From contig NZ_BNAL01000005.1 in the NCBI RefSeq assembly GCF_014653275.1, positions 1 through 64,000 on the forward strand: a stretch of DNA of 64,000 bases. The letters run 5' to 3'. The notes beneath the pieces were generated by a model. That model was not told the origin of the DNA. It saw only the letters and a list, made by a program, of their open reading frames with translations, and ran no database searches. The DNA comes from Deinococcus piscis. GTDB lineage: Bacteria; Deinococcota; Deinococci; Deinococcales; Deinococcaceae. Shown here piece by piece: positions 1 to 9,306 of the stretch. Position numbers and translations under genes: made by a program. Numbering within the stretch: position 1 is the stretch's first letter; every line of letters begins with the position of its first letter.

Positions 1-50
1 ACACAAGACATTTCCGCCTGGATGACCCACGCCTATCCTGGAATATTCTT

Positions 51-383
51 ATGTCAAATGCTCTAGAACTCGGCTGGGACACAGTCAAGCATGTGATGGG
101 CGGCCAGTTTATTCCGGCGCTGTGGTATGTGCGGCCCGGCCACACCGTCTTGGACATCGGTGGCACCCGCTGCCTGGAGAACCGTCACCTGTACCGGCTG
201 TGTGCCGCCCACTCGGTGCAGTACAGCCGCGCCGAGCTGGTCGCGCTGGCAGAAGCCGCCCTGATAGACCACGACCAGGATTCGGTGCTTCACGTTGTGG
301 CAACGGAGGCTGAGGTGCCCGCCCTACAGGCCCAGGGCTACGTGGTCAGCGCACAGGAGGTGTACTACGACGCGCTGCCCTGA
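51..383 (+). CDS. hypothetical protein, possibly 5'-truncated
   Basis: I do not recognise this 110-residue protein. It is soluble and has no signal peptide or obvious catalytic motif. Residues 31-37 (TVLDIGG) resemble the first strand and glycine loop of a Rossmann or methyltransferase fold, but the protein is too short to be a complete one. The reading frame stays open to the window edge, so the ATG at 51 is only the first visible start. Another frame is open from base 1 to a stop at 64-66 and could be the tail of an upstream gene. A TATTCT box at 44-49 is too close to serve this ATG. Confidence 0.5.
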   Translation: MSNALELGWDTVKHVMGGQFIPALWYVRPGHTVLDIGGTRCLENRHLYRLCAAHSVQYSRAELVALAEAALIDHDQDSVLHVVATEAEVPALQAQGYVVSAQEVYYDALP

Positions 384-424
384 ATGGAGAAAGCCTGAAT
401 GCAGGTCAGTGCCATACTGCGCCC

Positions 425-926
425 ATGTCCCTCAGCGTTCAGCCCCTCACCGCTGCCGACGAAGCTGATCTGCTCGCCTTTGAGGGGGAGAACCGCTCCT
501 TTTTTGCGCGCACCATTGGGGACCGGGGCGACGCTTTTTTTTGCCGAGTTTGCGCAGCGTCACCGTGCCCTGCTGGCTGAGCTGAAGCGCGGCGAAACAC
601 TGCCTTATCTGGTCCGGGACAGTGCAGGCAAGCTGGTGGGCCGGGTCAATTTCACGCGGGTTCAGGCAGGCCGCGCCGTGCTGGGTTACCGCTTTGCCGA
701 GGAGGTGCCTGGGCGCGGCTACGCTACGCAGGCAGTTCGGCAGGCGCTGGCTTTGGCCCGTGCGGCAGGTATCCGTGAGGTAGAAGCTGTCGCCGCGCTG
801 GACAACCCCGCTTCAGCGCGGGTGCTGGAAAAGCTGAGCTTTCAGGCCGTGCCGGGTGGTCTGGAAGAAGTGGAGCGAGGTGGGCAGCCAGTCACGGTAC
901 AGCGGTTTCGCCAGCAGCTCAGTTGA
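425..926 (+). pseudogene. GNAT-family N-acetyltransferase, frameshifted
   Basis: This is a RimJ/RimL-type GNAT acetyltransferase, which would transfer acetyl from acetyl-CoA to an amine. The natural start is the ATG at 425, six bases after a CATACT box, and it opens with MSLSVQPLTAADEADLLAF, a typical GNAT beginning. Translation leaves frame in a run of eight T at 535-542. Removing one T joins DAFF directly to AEFAQRH. The rest carries the acetyl-CoA loop (RGYATQAVRQAL) and the conserved NPAS near the C-terminus. The longer frame beginning at 399 gives an implausible N-terminus. Slippage, mutation or a sequencing error could explain the extra T. Confidence 0.75.
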
Positions 927-971
927 AGGGGCAGGCCCACTAGGTTTATCCATCCTTTATGCTGTAGGCCA

Positions 972-2015
972 ATGGATGCCAGAGACGAGCAGAAAAGCGC
1001 TTACGCCCGCGCCGGCGTGGATATTGACGCCGGCCACCGCGCCGTAGAACTGATGAAGGACGCTGTAGCCCGCACCCATACGCCTGCCGTGCTGGGCGGC
1101 ATCGGCGGATTCGGTGGCCTGTTCAGCCTCAGCGGTCTGAAGGACATGGCAGACCCGGTGCTGGTGGCGAGCACCGATGGCGTAGGCACCAAGACCAAGG
1201 TGGCGGTGAGGACCGGGCGCTTTGGGGGGCTGGGCCAGGACATTGTCAACCACTGCGTGAATGACATTTTGGTGCAGGGGGCGCGCCCACTGTTCTTTCT
1301 GGACTACGTGGCGATGGGCCAGCTTTCGCCGGAGCGGGTGGCCGAAGTCGTGACGGGTGCGGCCCAGGCCTGCGAGGCGCTCGGTGTGGCCCTGCTGGGC
1401 GGCGAAACGGCCGAAATGCCCGGTGTCTACGTGGAAGGCGAGCTGGATATCGTGGGCACCATCGTGGGTGCGGTGGACCGCCCGCGCCTGATTGACGGGC
1501 AGCGGATCGAGGCAGGCGACGCGGTGATCGCGCTCCCCAGCAGTGGGCTGCATACCAACGGCTACTCGCTGGCCCGCATGGCGTTGGATGACCTGGACTG
1601 GCAGGAAGCCAGGGACGACCTGAACGGCGAACGCCTCGAAGACCTGCTCACTGTGCCCCACCGCGCTTACCTGGGGGCTTTTGACGCGCTGGAGGCGGCG
1701 GGCGTGGACGTTCGCGGCATGGGCCACATCACGGGCGGCGGCCTGGTGGACAACCCACCCCGCGTCTTCCCTGAGGGCATCGGTATGCAGGTGGACCTGA
1801 GCAGCTGGACCGTGCCGCCCGTCTTTGAACTGATTGTACAGCGCTCTGAGGTGGACCGACAGGAAGCGTTCCGGGCGCTGAATATGGGCGTGGGCTTCCT
1901 GTTTATCGTGCCAGCCGCCCACCGAGAATCCGCGCTGTCGGCCCTGCGTGGGGCGGGCGAGCAGCCCTGGGTGATTGGTGAAATGGTGAAGGGACAGGGC
2001 GGCAGCCTTGGCTAA
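972..2015 (+). CDS. purM: phosphoribosylformylglycinamidine cyclo-ligase (AIR synthetase)
   Basis: PurM performs the fifth step of purine synthesis, the ATP-dependent closure of FGAM to AIR. The 347 residues match the family length. Visible signatures are the glycine-rich GGIGGFGGLF near residue 42, DGVGTKTKVA at 69-78, GGETAEMP at 143-150 and HTNGYSLAR near 193. A TATGCT box at 958-963 lies eight bases before the ATG and there is no Shine-Dalgarno, so the message is probably leaderless. The last codons overlap the following histidine phosphatase gene, and hpt lies just beyond, giving a small purine neighbourhood. Confidence 0.97.
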   Translation: MDARDEQKSAYARAGVDIDAGHRAVELMKDAVARTHTPAVLGGIGGFGGLFSLSGLKDMADPVLVASTDGVGTKTKVAVRTGRFGGLGQDIVNHCVNDILVQGARPLFFLDYVAMGQLSPERVAEVVTGAAQACEALGVALLGGETAEMPGVYVEGELDIVGTIVGAVDRPRLIDGQRIEAGDAVIALPSSGLHTNGYSLARMALDDLDWQEARDDLNGERLEDLLTVPHRAYLGAFDALEAAGVDVRGMGHITGGGLVDNPPRVFPEGIGMQVDLSSWTVPPVFELIVQRSEVDRQEAFRALNMGVGFLFIVPAAHRESALSALRGAGEQPWVIGEMVKGQGGSLG

Positions 2016-2736
2016 GGCAGAGCAACCGCGCCGCGCCCCTTTTGGCTTTCAGTTGCCTGGGGGCGGCGCATCCGCCGAATTCTGGGTGGTGCGGCACGCT
2101 GAAAGCAGCTGGAACGCGTCAGGCCGCTATCAGGGCCAGACCGATGTGCCGCTGAGTCCTCTGGGTGAGCAGCAGGTGGCCTCACTGGCCGGGCGGCTGG
2201 CTGGACAGCCTTTTGCAGCGGTGTATTCCAGTGATCTGGAGCGGGCCCGCCTGACCGCTGAGGGCCTGGCAGCGGTCCTGGAAGGCACGCCAGCCGTGCA
2301 GCTGGAGCCGGGGCTGCGCGAGATTCAGGTGGGCGAGCTGGCGGGCCTGACGTCTGGGGAAATCGCGCAGCGCTTCCCTGAGTATCTGGAGGCGCTGCAC
2401 CGCGACCCCTGGGACACGCCCCGGCCCGGTGGCGAGAGCATGCATGACCTGTTCAGCCGCAGCCGCCTGGTATTTGACACGCTGCGCGAGCGGCACGCGG
2501 GCCAGCGGGTGCTGGTGGTGACCCACGGCGGTCTGGTGCGGGTGGCCGTGGGCCTGGCGCTGGGCGAGGAAGCAGGCCGCCAGGTCTGGTCGCGCCTGTC
2601 GGTGGCCAACGCTTCTTTGACCCGCGTGATGCTGGGCGCGGAGCATGGCACCTTGCTGGGCTTCAATGACGACGCCCACCTTGAAGGGCTGCTGGAAACC
2701 TGGGAGAGCCGTGGCCCGGCGGGTCCCGTGACCTGA
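2008..2736 (+). CDS. histidine phosphatase family protein (phosphoglycerate mutase-like)
   Basis: This 242-residue protein belongs to the branch-2 histidine phosphatases. VVRHAESSWN near residue 28 is the RHG-type phosphohistidine motif, ERAR supplies the second arginine, and THGG near residue 172 carries the second catalytic histidine. The substrate cannot be read from sequence. Relatives include cobalamin-pathway phosphatases and broad phosphomonoesterases. The likely start is a TTG that overlaps the end of purM by eight bases, which implies translational coupling. An internal start nearer the core domain is possible. Confidence 0.88.
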   Translation: MAKAEQPRRAPFGFQLPGGGASAEFWVVRHAESSWNASGRYQGQTDVPLSPLGEQQVASLAGRLAGQPFAAVYSSDLERARLTAEGLAAVLEGTPAVQLEPGLREIQVGELAGLTSGEIAQRFPEYLEALHRDPWDTPRPGGESMHDLFSRSRLVFDTLRERHAGQRVLVVTHGGLVRVAVGLALGEEAGRQVWSRLSVANASLTRVMLGAEHGTLLGFNDDAHLEGLLETWESRGPAGPVT

Positions 2737-2775
2737 GTCCTGTGGCCTAATCATCTGTGGCCTGATCAATAGGAA

Positions 2776-2803
2776 AGCCCCGCCATTCCGTGTCGGCGGG
2801 GCT
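2776..2803. terminator. hairpin between convergent genes
   Basis: A perfect nine-base stem (AGCCCCGCC with GGCGGGGCT) around a ten-base loop sits between the convergent phosphatase and hpt genes. A short T-rich stretch follows only on the minus strand, so it best serves hpt and may act in both directions. Confidence 0.65.
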
Positions 2804-2834
2804 GATGCGTAGGGCTTAAAGGCTGAGGACAGCT

Positions 2835-3377
2835 TTACTCGTCGCCGGACGGTTCTTCCGAAGTGATAAAGGGCAGATTGCGGTCCAGTTGGGCGCGGTC
2901 CAGACCAAAGCCGTAGACGTAAGCGTTGGGAATGGTAAAGCCGAGATAGTCGATGGTGATTTCGACCTTGCGGCGCGAGGGCTTGGACAGCAGCGAGGCG
3001 ATGCGCAGCGATGAAGGATGGCGGCCCTCCAGGTAGCTCATCAGGTAGCTGAGGGTCAGGCCCGTATCTACGATGTCCTCCACCACAATCACGTCCCGGT
3101 CCTTGATAGGGAATTGCAGGTCCTTGACCAGTTTGACCTCGCCGGTGGATTCCTGGCCGCCGCCGTAAGAGCTGGCCTGCAAAAAGTCCACCGTGACCGG
3201 CATCTGAATGGCACGGACCAGGTCGGCAAAAAAGGGAAATGCGCCGTTGAGGACGCAAATCAGGTGCGGGACGCTTCCCACGTGGTCAGCTTCGATCTTG
3301 CGCGCCAGTTCCTGAATACGGGCCTGAATTTCTTCGGCAGTGATTTGAACGGGCCCTTGCCCCGGCTGATGAGTCAT
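2835..3377 (-). CDS. hpt: hypoxanthine phosphoribosyltransferase
   Basis: Hpt salvages hypoxanthine (and often guanine) with PRPP to make IMP or GMP. The 180-residue length is normal. The PRPP loop is VIVVEDIVDTGLT near residue 100, and the C-terminal FTIPNAYVYGFGLD is typical of bacterial Hpt. A TAATCT box (3384-3389 on the opposite strand) is six bases from the ATG with no Shine-Dalgarno, suggesting a leaderless transcript. An 11-base inverted repeat lies just upstream at 3408-3460. Confidence 0.96.
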   Translation of the reverse strand: MTHQPGQGPVQITAEEIQARIQELARKIEADHVGSVPHLICVLNGAFPFFADLVRAIQMPVTVDFLQASSYGGGQESTGEVKLVKDLQFPIKDRDVIVVEDIVDTGLTLSYLMSYLEGRHPSSLRIASLLSKPSRRKVEITIDYLGFTIPNAYVYGFGLDRAQLDRNLPFITSEEPSGDE

Positions 3378-3407
3378 GGCGACAGATTAACACCCAGTCA
3401 GCTGGCA

Positions 3408-3460
3408 CACAGAAGACTGACACAGAGGCCCCCTTCAGGCGTTCTGGTGAGTCTTCTGTG
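3408..3460. repeat. 11-bp inverted repeat upstream of hpt
   Basis: CACAGAAGACT at 3408-3418 is matched exactly by AGTCTTCTGTG at 3450-3460. The 31-base spacing is large for a terminator of the upstream minus-strand gene. Its position immediately upstream of the hpt promoter suggests a regulatory site, but no known operator is recognised. Confidence 0.45.
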
Positions 3461-3476
3461 CTGCGGGCCGGTGGCG

Positions 3477-5420
3477 CTACTCCCCGCGCCTGGGCAGCTG
3501 ATAAGCGGCGCTGCGCCCCCCACCGGTCCGGGCCAGGTGCCCGCTTTGGACCAGGCCGCGCAGCACCCGCCAGGCTTGCGGCTGCGTCAGGCCGCAGGCT
3601 TCCCGCAGGTCGGCGTTGCAGACGCTGCCCCGCTCACGGGCCAGGGCCAGGGCGATGGCGCGGATTTCGGCGCGGCTGGGGCCGTGCAGGTGGGCCGCCT
3701 CGGCTGCCGGCAGGTCGGTGAGGTCAGGGTGCGGCGGTTGAGCGGCAGGAGCGGCGGTGGACGGAGCGGGCTGGCTGGGAACTGGCTGGCTGGGAAATGG
3801 CTGCTCGGGAATTGGCTGATGGGGAGCCGCTGCGGCAGATACAGCCGGCACCTGCTGGCTCTGAAGCGCCGTGGTGGGCACTGATTTGCCCCAGCCGCCT
3901 GCCCAAAAGTTGGGCGCGCCACGCTCTGCCAAGGCCGCAGCCGGCGCAGGCACAGGCGCAGCCACTGGAGCCTGCATGGCCTGGCGCAGATTGGCCCGCT
4001 GAAGCGCTTCACGGGCCTCAGCGCCCAGCAGGTAAGCGATACCCCGGCCGACGCCTGCTCGCTCAATCAGCCCGATGTCTTCCATCTGGCGCAGTAGCCG
4101 GGGCGTGCGGTCTTCGGCCAGTTGTAGGGCGCGGGCCAGCGCCGCGCGGGTGGCTTCGCCCTCGCGGGCCAGCACGCTCAGCACAATCAGCATGTCCAGC
4201 GACAAGGTTTGCAGTTCTTCTTGCTTGCGGGCCACAAAGCGCACGAACTCGGCGTCAAACCCCATCGAGTGCAGGCTCAGCTCCACCGCGTCGGGGTAGG
4301 TGGTGAACTCGGGCGGTTCTTTGCCGTGGCGCAGCATCAGGCCAAACATCTTGTCTACGCCCACACCGGCTTGCTCAATCAGTCCCAGGCGAGCCAGCAC
4401 CTCGGCCAGCAGGGGATTGCGGCGCTTGGGCTGGTGCCGCAGGATGTTGCCCGGTGTGATACCGCCCGGCAGCCCACCGGGGTTGAGGATATCCAGCCGG
4501 TTGGGGTACAGATGCACGTGCACGGCGTCGCGTGACTGATAGTCGCGGTGGGTCAGGGCGTTGAGCAGGGCCTCGCGGTATACAGTTTCGTCCTGCTCCC
4601 AGACCTCGATCCGGAACAGCCCCACCTGCACCGGCGTAAAGCGGTTGCGGGCCTGAATCAGCTCGGCCAGACGGCTGAGCGTGGCGGGGATGGGCCGCAC
4701 CAGGTCTTCGCGGAAGTGAAATTCCACATCCAACGTCTGGTGATGATAGAAGCACACTTCGGCCTGCGGAATGTGGGCCCGGATGGCTGCTGGGGTTCCG
4801 GCCAGCAAGATGGCCGCCAGGTTGGGGCGCAGGGCTCCGCCGCTGGGGGAGAGCAGGCCCAGCTCCCGCAGAAAATCAATGTCGGGCAGCCCAGCGATAG
4901 GCGCGGCCCGCTGCCCCCCGCTGCGCTCGGCGAACAGGCGCAGGCGGCCCACCTCGGCGGTATCCAGGTCGGCCAGCGAGGCGTCGGGGGGAATGGTGGC
5001 GGTGTAGTCCACGTCCGCCACCGGCTCGGCTTCGGTCTGCGACACCGGCACCAGATGCTGTCCGTTCCAGGCCAGCACGGCGCCGCCGGGGTCCGACAGC
5101 ACATAGGGCGCACGCGGCACGAATACAGACAGCACTTCGCGCCCGCCCGGCTGGCGGTGGCTCTGGACATTGACACTCAGCCGCCCGCCCGACAGCTCGA
5201 AGATGGCGTGGGTCAGCATCAGCGGGTGCAGGTCCTGCACGCCGTCATCTTCGCCGGCTCCCACCAGAATGGTGCCCCCCCGTGCGTTGGCCAGCCCGAT
5301 GGCGTAGCGGGCCAGTTCATCCGGCAGGACTGCGGCACTCAGGTGAATGCATTCTGGTCCTGGCGGGGGTACGGCTCCCAGGGGAGACAAGGAAGAAGGG
5401 GGGGAAACGGCGTCTGTCAC
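3477..5420 (-). CDS. AlbA_2 / HATPase_c_4 domain protein, putative ATP-binding transcriptional regulator
   Basis: This 647-residue protein has the layout of the family often labelled RecG-like regulator. Residues about 25-150 form an AlbA_2-type (Schlafen-like) domain. Residues about 280-360 hold the HATPase_c_4 core, recognisable by [18 protein letters not shown] and GGLPGGIT. A winged helix follows near 395-465. Then comes a roughly 110-residue Pro/Ala/Gln linker with repeated QPxPS units and a second winged helix at the C-terminus (about 585-640). Members are thought to be ATP-dependent regulators or DNA-binding proteins, and the target here is unknown. The GTG start is seven bases from a TACACT box (5428-5433, opposite strand), so it is probably leaderless. 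Confidence 0.8.
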   Translation of the reverse strand: MTDAVSPPSSLSPLGAVPPPGPECIHLSAAVLPDELARYAIGLANARGGTILVGAGEDDGVQDLHPLMLTHAIFELSGGRLSVNVQSHRQPGGREVLSVFVPRAPYVLSDPGGAVLAWNGQHLVPVSQTEAEPVADVDYTATIPPDASLADLDTAEVGRLRLFAERSGGQRAAPIAGLPDIDFLRELGLLSPSGGALRPNLAAILLAGTPAAIRAHIPQAEVCFYHHQTLDVEFHFREDLVRPIPATLSRLAELIQARNRFTPVQVGLFRIEVWEQDETVYREALLNALTHRDYQSRDAVHVHLYPNRLDILNPGGLPGGITPGNILRHQPKRRNPLLAEVLARLGLIEQAGVGVDKMFGLMLRHGKEPPEFTTYPDAVELSLHSMGFDAEFVRFVARKQEELQTLSLDMLIVLSVLAREGEATRAALARALQLAEDRTPRLLRQMEDIGLIERAGVGRGIAYLLGAEAREALQRANLRQAMQAPVAAPVPAPAAALAERGAPNFWAGGWGKSVPTTALQSQQVPAVSAAAAPHQPIPEQPFPSQPVPSQPAPSTAAPAAQPPHPDLTDLPAAEAAHLHGPSRAEIRAIALALARERGSVCNADLREACGLTQPQAWRVLRGLVQSGHLARTGGGRSAAYQLPRRGE

Positions 5421-5506
5421 TCGGCCCAGTGTAGCCCCTGACGCGCTGGTGCGGGCGCGGGGAAGGCTTAGGACAGAACTGAGCTGGCAAGTGCTGAACT
5501 GCTGAC

Positions 5507-6028
5507 CTAGTAGGCGGCCACCGGCTCCAAGATGGCCTGCTCCAGTCGCTGGGCCGCCACACTGCGTTCCTTGAGGCTAGAGCGGTGGCTGCGGACCAGG
5601 TCAGTCAGGGCCAGCAGGCGGTGCAGCTCCGGGTCACGCTGGGCCGCGGTGACTGCTTCGGGGCAAAGTGGCGTGAGGGGGAACCCCTCCGACTCGCCCC
5701 CTGCGTACGGCCAGACCAGCGGGGCCGTCTCCACACACGGCAAGGACACGGCCCCGCAGCCGGTGGCGACGCCGCAGACCAGCTGATCCCCTTGCTGCGG
5801 TGCAGGCAGGAAATAGGGCACACCCTTGACCAGCACATTGACCAGCGCGGCCCGGACGGGCGACCAAGTGCCGGGACGCAGCAAGCGGGCGTCGGTCAGG
5901 TGCTCGTAGGCTTGCTGCACCTGAGATTGGCTGAGGCCCAGCGGCTTGCCGAGCAGGGTGTGCGAGTGGGTCGGTGCGTCATGTTGCAGAAGTTTGAGGG
6001 CCACGAGGAGGTCTTGGGCGCTTAACAT
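5507..6028 (-). CDS. winged-helix protein of unknown function
   Basis: This is a 173-residue protein with no named family that I recognise. Residues 1-60 look like a helix-turn-helix of the MarR or winged-helix sort (helices around [18 protein letters not shown]). The middle section (about 70-125) is rich in Gly, Pro and Cys, and the C-terminus is helical ([25 protein letters not shown]). A role in DNA binding is inferred from the N-terminus only. TAGATT at 6035-6040 (opposite strand) lies six bases before the ATG, which indicates a leaderless start. Confidence 0.65.
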   Translation of the reverse strand: MLSAQDLLVALKLLQHDAPTHSHTLLGKPLGLSQSQVQQAYEHLTDARLLRPGTWSPVRAALVNVLVKGVPYFLPAPQQGDQLVCGVATGCGAVSLPCVETAPLVWPYAGGESEGFPLTPLCPEAVTAAQRDPELHRLLALTDLVRSHRSSLKERSVAAQRLEQAILEPVAAY

Positions 6029-6109
6029 GCGCTTAATCTAGGAGTCAGTTGTCAGCGCCTTGCCAGCAGTCGGCGTGGAACTGTTCACCGGGTGAGGCTG
6101 GTTTCTCGC

Positions 6110-6706
6110 TCAGCTGCGAATCTTCTGGCGGCCCAGCAGGGCGCGGCCCAAGGTTACTTCGTCGGCGTATTCCAGGGCCGAGCCCACCTGCAGGCCATAG
6201 GCGATGCGGCTGACCTCTGCGCCTAGCGGCTCCAACAGACGCTGCAAATACAGCGCGGTGGCGTCGCCTTCCACGGTGGTCCCGGTGGCCAAGATCACTT
6301 CCAGACCTTCGCGGGCGCGGGGCAGCAGCTCCTTGATATGCAGCTGCTCAGGGCCTACGCCGTTCATGGGGCTTAGGACGCCGTGTAGGACGTGGTACAG
6401 GCCCTGATATTCGCCGCTGCGCTCCAGGGCGATGACGTCACCCGGTTCTTCTACCACACAGATCAGATTCTGGTCGCGGGCAGGGTCGCTGCACACGTCG
6501 CACAGCTCGGCGTCGGTGATGTTGAAGCATACCGGGCAGGTGTGCAGCTCGGATTTGGCCGCCAGTAGGGCCGCTGATAGCCGCTCAATGTCCTCGCTGG
6601 GCTGCTCGAACAGGTGGAAGGCCAGTCGCTGGGCGCTCTTGGGGCCGATGCCGGGGAGGCGCGACAGTTCACGGATCAGGGCGACCAGACTGGGGGGATA
6701 TTTCAC
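6110..6706 (-). CDS. recR: recombination mediator RecR
   Basis: RecR works with RecO and RecF to load RecA on SSB-coated DNA, and in Deinococcus RecFOR is central to repair. Residues 10-30 hold the helix-hairpin-helix (SRLPGIGPKSAQRLAFHLF), 54-69 the four-cysteine zinc finger (CPVC ... CDVC), and 80-175 the Toprim domain (VVEEPGDVIALE). I chose the GTG at 6706 because MKYPPSLVALIREL is the conserved RecR N-terminus, and TACGCT (6713-6718) sits six bases upstream. Longer upstream frames add unrelated residues. The protein of 198 residues is complete. Confidence 0.96.
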   Translation of the reverse strand: MKYPPSLVALIRELSRLPGIGPKSAQRLAFHLFEQPSEDIERLSAALLAAKSELHTCPVCFNITDAELCDVCSDPARDQNLICVVEEPGDVIALERSGEYQGLYHVLHGVLSPMNGVGPEQLHIKELLPRAREGLEVILATGTTVEGDATALYLQRLLEPLGAEVSRIAYGLQVGSALEYADEVTLGRALLGRQKIRS

Positions 6707-6800
6707 CGCAACAGCGTAGCGTCTGGGGCGCGGCGCGATTGTTGGCCAGTGCGGGGAAGTTTGGCCAGTGTGGGGAAGTTGGGCCGTGGCGTCCTCCCAC

Positions 6801-6830
6801 AAAAAAGCCCCCACCCGGGCGGTAGGGGCT
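6801..6830 (-). terminator. intrinsic terminator after ybaB
   Basis: Read on the minus strand, a GC-rich stem (AGCCCC pairing with GGGGCT plus three inner pairs) is followed by six T. It lies just after the ybaB stop and separates ybaB from recR, so recR is likely transcribed from its own promoter. Confidence 0.8.
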
Positions 6831-6856
6831 TGAGGGAGCCTGAGCAGAGGCAGGCG

Positions 6857-7147
6857 TCAGAAGCCAGGGATAGACAGGCCGCGTGTGGCTTCCTGCTGCA
6901 AGTCGTCTACCTGCCCAGCCGCGTCCTGAATGGCGGCCAGAATCAGGTCCTCAAGCGCTTCGACATCGTCGCCGTCCACGGCTTTGGGGTCAATCTTGAG
7001 GCTCTGAACTTTGCCGTGGCCGTTCATGGTCACGCGGACCAGGCCGCTGGCGGTGCCTTCAACCGTCTTGCCCGCCAGGTCTTCTTGGATGCGGTTGGCG
7101 GCGCTCTGGGCTTGCTGCATTTGCTTCATCAGACGTTTCATGTCCAT
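6857..7147 (-). CDS. ybaB: YbaB/EbfC family nucleoid-associated protein
   Basis: This small dimeric DNA-binding protein of 96 residues is commonly found next to recR. The sequence begins MDMKRLMKQMQQAQSAANRI, the conserved amphipathic helix, and contains the GLVRVTMNGHGKVQSLKID strands typical of YbaB. The ATG at 7147 is chosen because it gives this N-terminus and is seven bases downstream of a TAAACT box (7155-7160). The likely role is nucleoid organisation, inferred from the family. The gene ends in its own terminator before recR. Confidence 0.93.
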   Translation of the reverse strand: MDMKRLMKQMQQAQSAANRIQEDLAGKTVEGTASGLVRVTMNGHGKVQSLKIDPKAVDGDDVEALEDLILAAIQDAAGQVDDLQQEATRGLSIPGF

Positions 7148-7439
7148 GCGCAGCAGTTTAGAGCAGTTCTCAGCACGGACGCGGCACAAGACCGCCCTGA
7201 AGCCCAGAGCCCGGACCAAAGCAGCCATGCCGGAGTGGCCGGGCAAGAACCGGGCTGCAAAGAGGCCGTGCTAAACTGAGCTCCGTTTGGTTCCTCTGAC
7301 TGGCAGCAGGGACCGTGTGGCAACCGGGCCACAGGGATTTGAAGAAGGCCGTACTGGCCAAAAAGAGACAATAGCCGCTGCTCCCGCGCCCAGTGCCAAA
7401 GAGCGTAGTGCCAAAGCGCACAGTGCGGAAGTGGCGTGC

Positions 7440-7452
7440 GGAGGTGATAGCT

Positions 7453-7455
<3 letters not shown>
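7440..7455 (+). promoter_or_regulatory. infC: strong Shine-Dalgarno and AUA start of infC
   Basis: GGAGGTGAT at 7440-7448 is a nine-base perfect match to the 16S anti-Shine-Dalgarno. With normal spacing it points to the ATA at 7453-7455, which begins the conserved IF-3 sequence IAKDHKVNEQI. No ATG is available in frame nearby, and a GTG at 7444 lies inside the Shine-Dalgarno itself. Confidence 0.65.
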
Positions 7456-8112
<657 letters not shown>

Positions 8113-8167
8113 CTTTAGGACGCCGGGGATAGTGCCCTAAAAGAAAAGAAGAGTGCCCCAAGAAGAG

Positions 8168-8190
8168 CCGCTCCATTGGAGCGGTTTTTT
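8168..8190 (+). terminator. intrinsic terminator of infC
   Basis: CCGCTCC and GGAGCGG pair around an ATT loop and are followed by six T, shortly after the infC stop. This confirms that infC is transcribed alone. Confidence 0.9.
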
Positions 8191-8237
8191 CATTGTTCCT
8201 GCGGGTAAGGGCACAGTTTAGTTATGCCAGCGCACGG

Positions 8238-9221
8238 TCATTCCAGCTCATGCAGCTCGGCGGGCAGCGTGCCGCCTACGGCCACCCAGGCTTCCAGCAG
8301 GTCGTCCGGTGGGGGGGCCAGCAGGTGCAGCGGCTGCTGTGTGAGGGGATGTGGCACAGTCAACTGCCAGGCATGCAGTGCCTGACGGGGCATGGTTTCA
8401 CTGGGGCGGCCATAGACTGTGTCGCCCAGAATCGGACTGCCCAGGTGCGCCAGATGTACCCGAATCTGGTGGGTGCGCCCGGTACGCGGCTCACAGCGGA
8501 CCAGGGCCAGCGTGCGCCCGTGCCCATCCGGATGTGCGGCGAGTGGAATGAAACGGGTCTGCGCTTCACGGGGATGTGCGCCGCCCACGGTCATCTTTTG
8601 GCGCTGCACCGGGTGGCGGCCCACTGGGGCGTCCACACTCGCCGGTCCCGCCGCTTTCCACTCGCCAGCCGCAATCGCCAGATAGACCTTCTGCGTCTCG
8701 CGGGCCTTGAAGCTGCCGCTCAAAGCCGCGTGGGCCTGCACCGTTTTGGCAACCACGATGACGCCGCTGGTGTCCTTGTCCAGCCGGTGCACGATGCCGG
8801 GGCGGTAGCCTGCTGGGCTGTCGTGGTCCTCTTGCTGCGGCAGCGTCATGCGGCCCAGCAGGGCATTGACCAACGTGCCGCTCACCAGGCCAGGGGCCGG
8901 GTGCGTGACCATGCCGGGCGGCTTATTGACCGCAATCAGGTGGTCATCCTCAAACAAGATGTCCAGTGGGAGGTTTTCTGGCGCTACGGTCAGTTCGGCG
9001 GGCGGCGGAGGCGAGACGGTAAGAGTTTCGCCCCCGCGCAGCCGGTGGCTTGCTTTGGTCACGGCCCGGCCCTCCACTTGGACCAGGCCAGCCGCAATCC
9101 AGCCCGCCACCTGCGAACGGCTCTGGCCGGTCAGCTCGGCGGCGGCGGCGTCCAGGCGGCCAGGAGGGGCTTCGTAGGTGGTGGAGTCGGGTGGAGTCAA
9201 GGGGGTCTTTTCCTTTGGCAC
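8238..9221 (-). CDS. RluA-family pseudouridine synthase
   Basis: This enzyme isomerises specific uridines in rRNA (or tRNA) to pseudouridine. The 327-residue protein has an N-terminal S4-like RNA-binding segment (about 20-70) and the catalytic domain with HRLDKDTSG near residue 147, whose Asp is the nucleophile. GRTHQIRVHLAHLGSPILGD is the conserved C-terminal RluA block. RluD, which modifies 23S helix 69, is the likeliest equivalent but is not proven. The GTG at 9221 gives a normal length, while the frame extends much further upstream without a plausible sequence. The Nudix gene lies immediately upstream on the same strand. Confidence 0.9.
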   Translation of the reverse strand: MPKEKTPLTPPDSTTYEAPPGRLDAAAAELTGQSRSQVAGWIAAGLVQVEGRAVTKASHRLRGGETLTVSPPPPAELTVAPENLPLDILFEDDHLIAVNKPPGMVTHPAPGLVSGTLVNALLGRMTLPQQEDHDSPAGYRPGIVHRLDKDTSGVIVVAKTVQAHAALSGSFKARETQKVYLAIAAGEWKAAGPASVDAPVGRHPVQRQKMTVGGAHPREAQTRFIPLAAHPDGHGRTLALVRCEPRTGRTHQIRVHLAHLGSPILGDTVYGRPSETMPRQALHAWQLTVPHPLTQQPLHLLAPPPDDLLEAWVAVGGTLPAELHELE

Positions 9222-9306
9222 GTGGCGAGAAGAGGTGGGCTGTCTGCTGCCTTGGGCGCTCGCTGTGGCTTCCGCGCAGCCGCCAGAAGCGAACCTCAGC
9301 CCAGGC

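Noticed and set aside
1..66. Tail of an upstream gene at the window edge
   Set aside because: A short open frame ends with a stop at 64-66, but 21 residues are too few to identify or to call a gene.
957..1922. Long antisense open frame inside purM
   Set aside because: It mirrors purM codon structure in a GC-rich gene and has no family match or own start signals. Similar long antisense frames in lysS, icmF, glpK and recQ were rejected likewise.
2182..3258. Long minus-strand frame spanning the histidine phosphatase and hpt
   Set aside because: It overlaps two well-supported genes in other frames, including hpt on the same strand, and its sequence is Arg/Pro/Gln-rich without domains.
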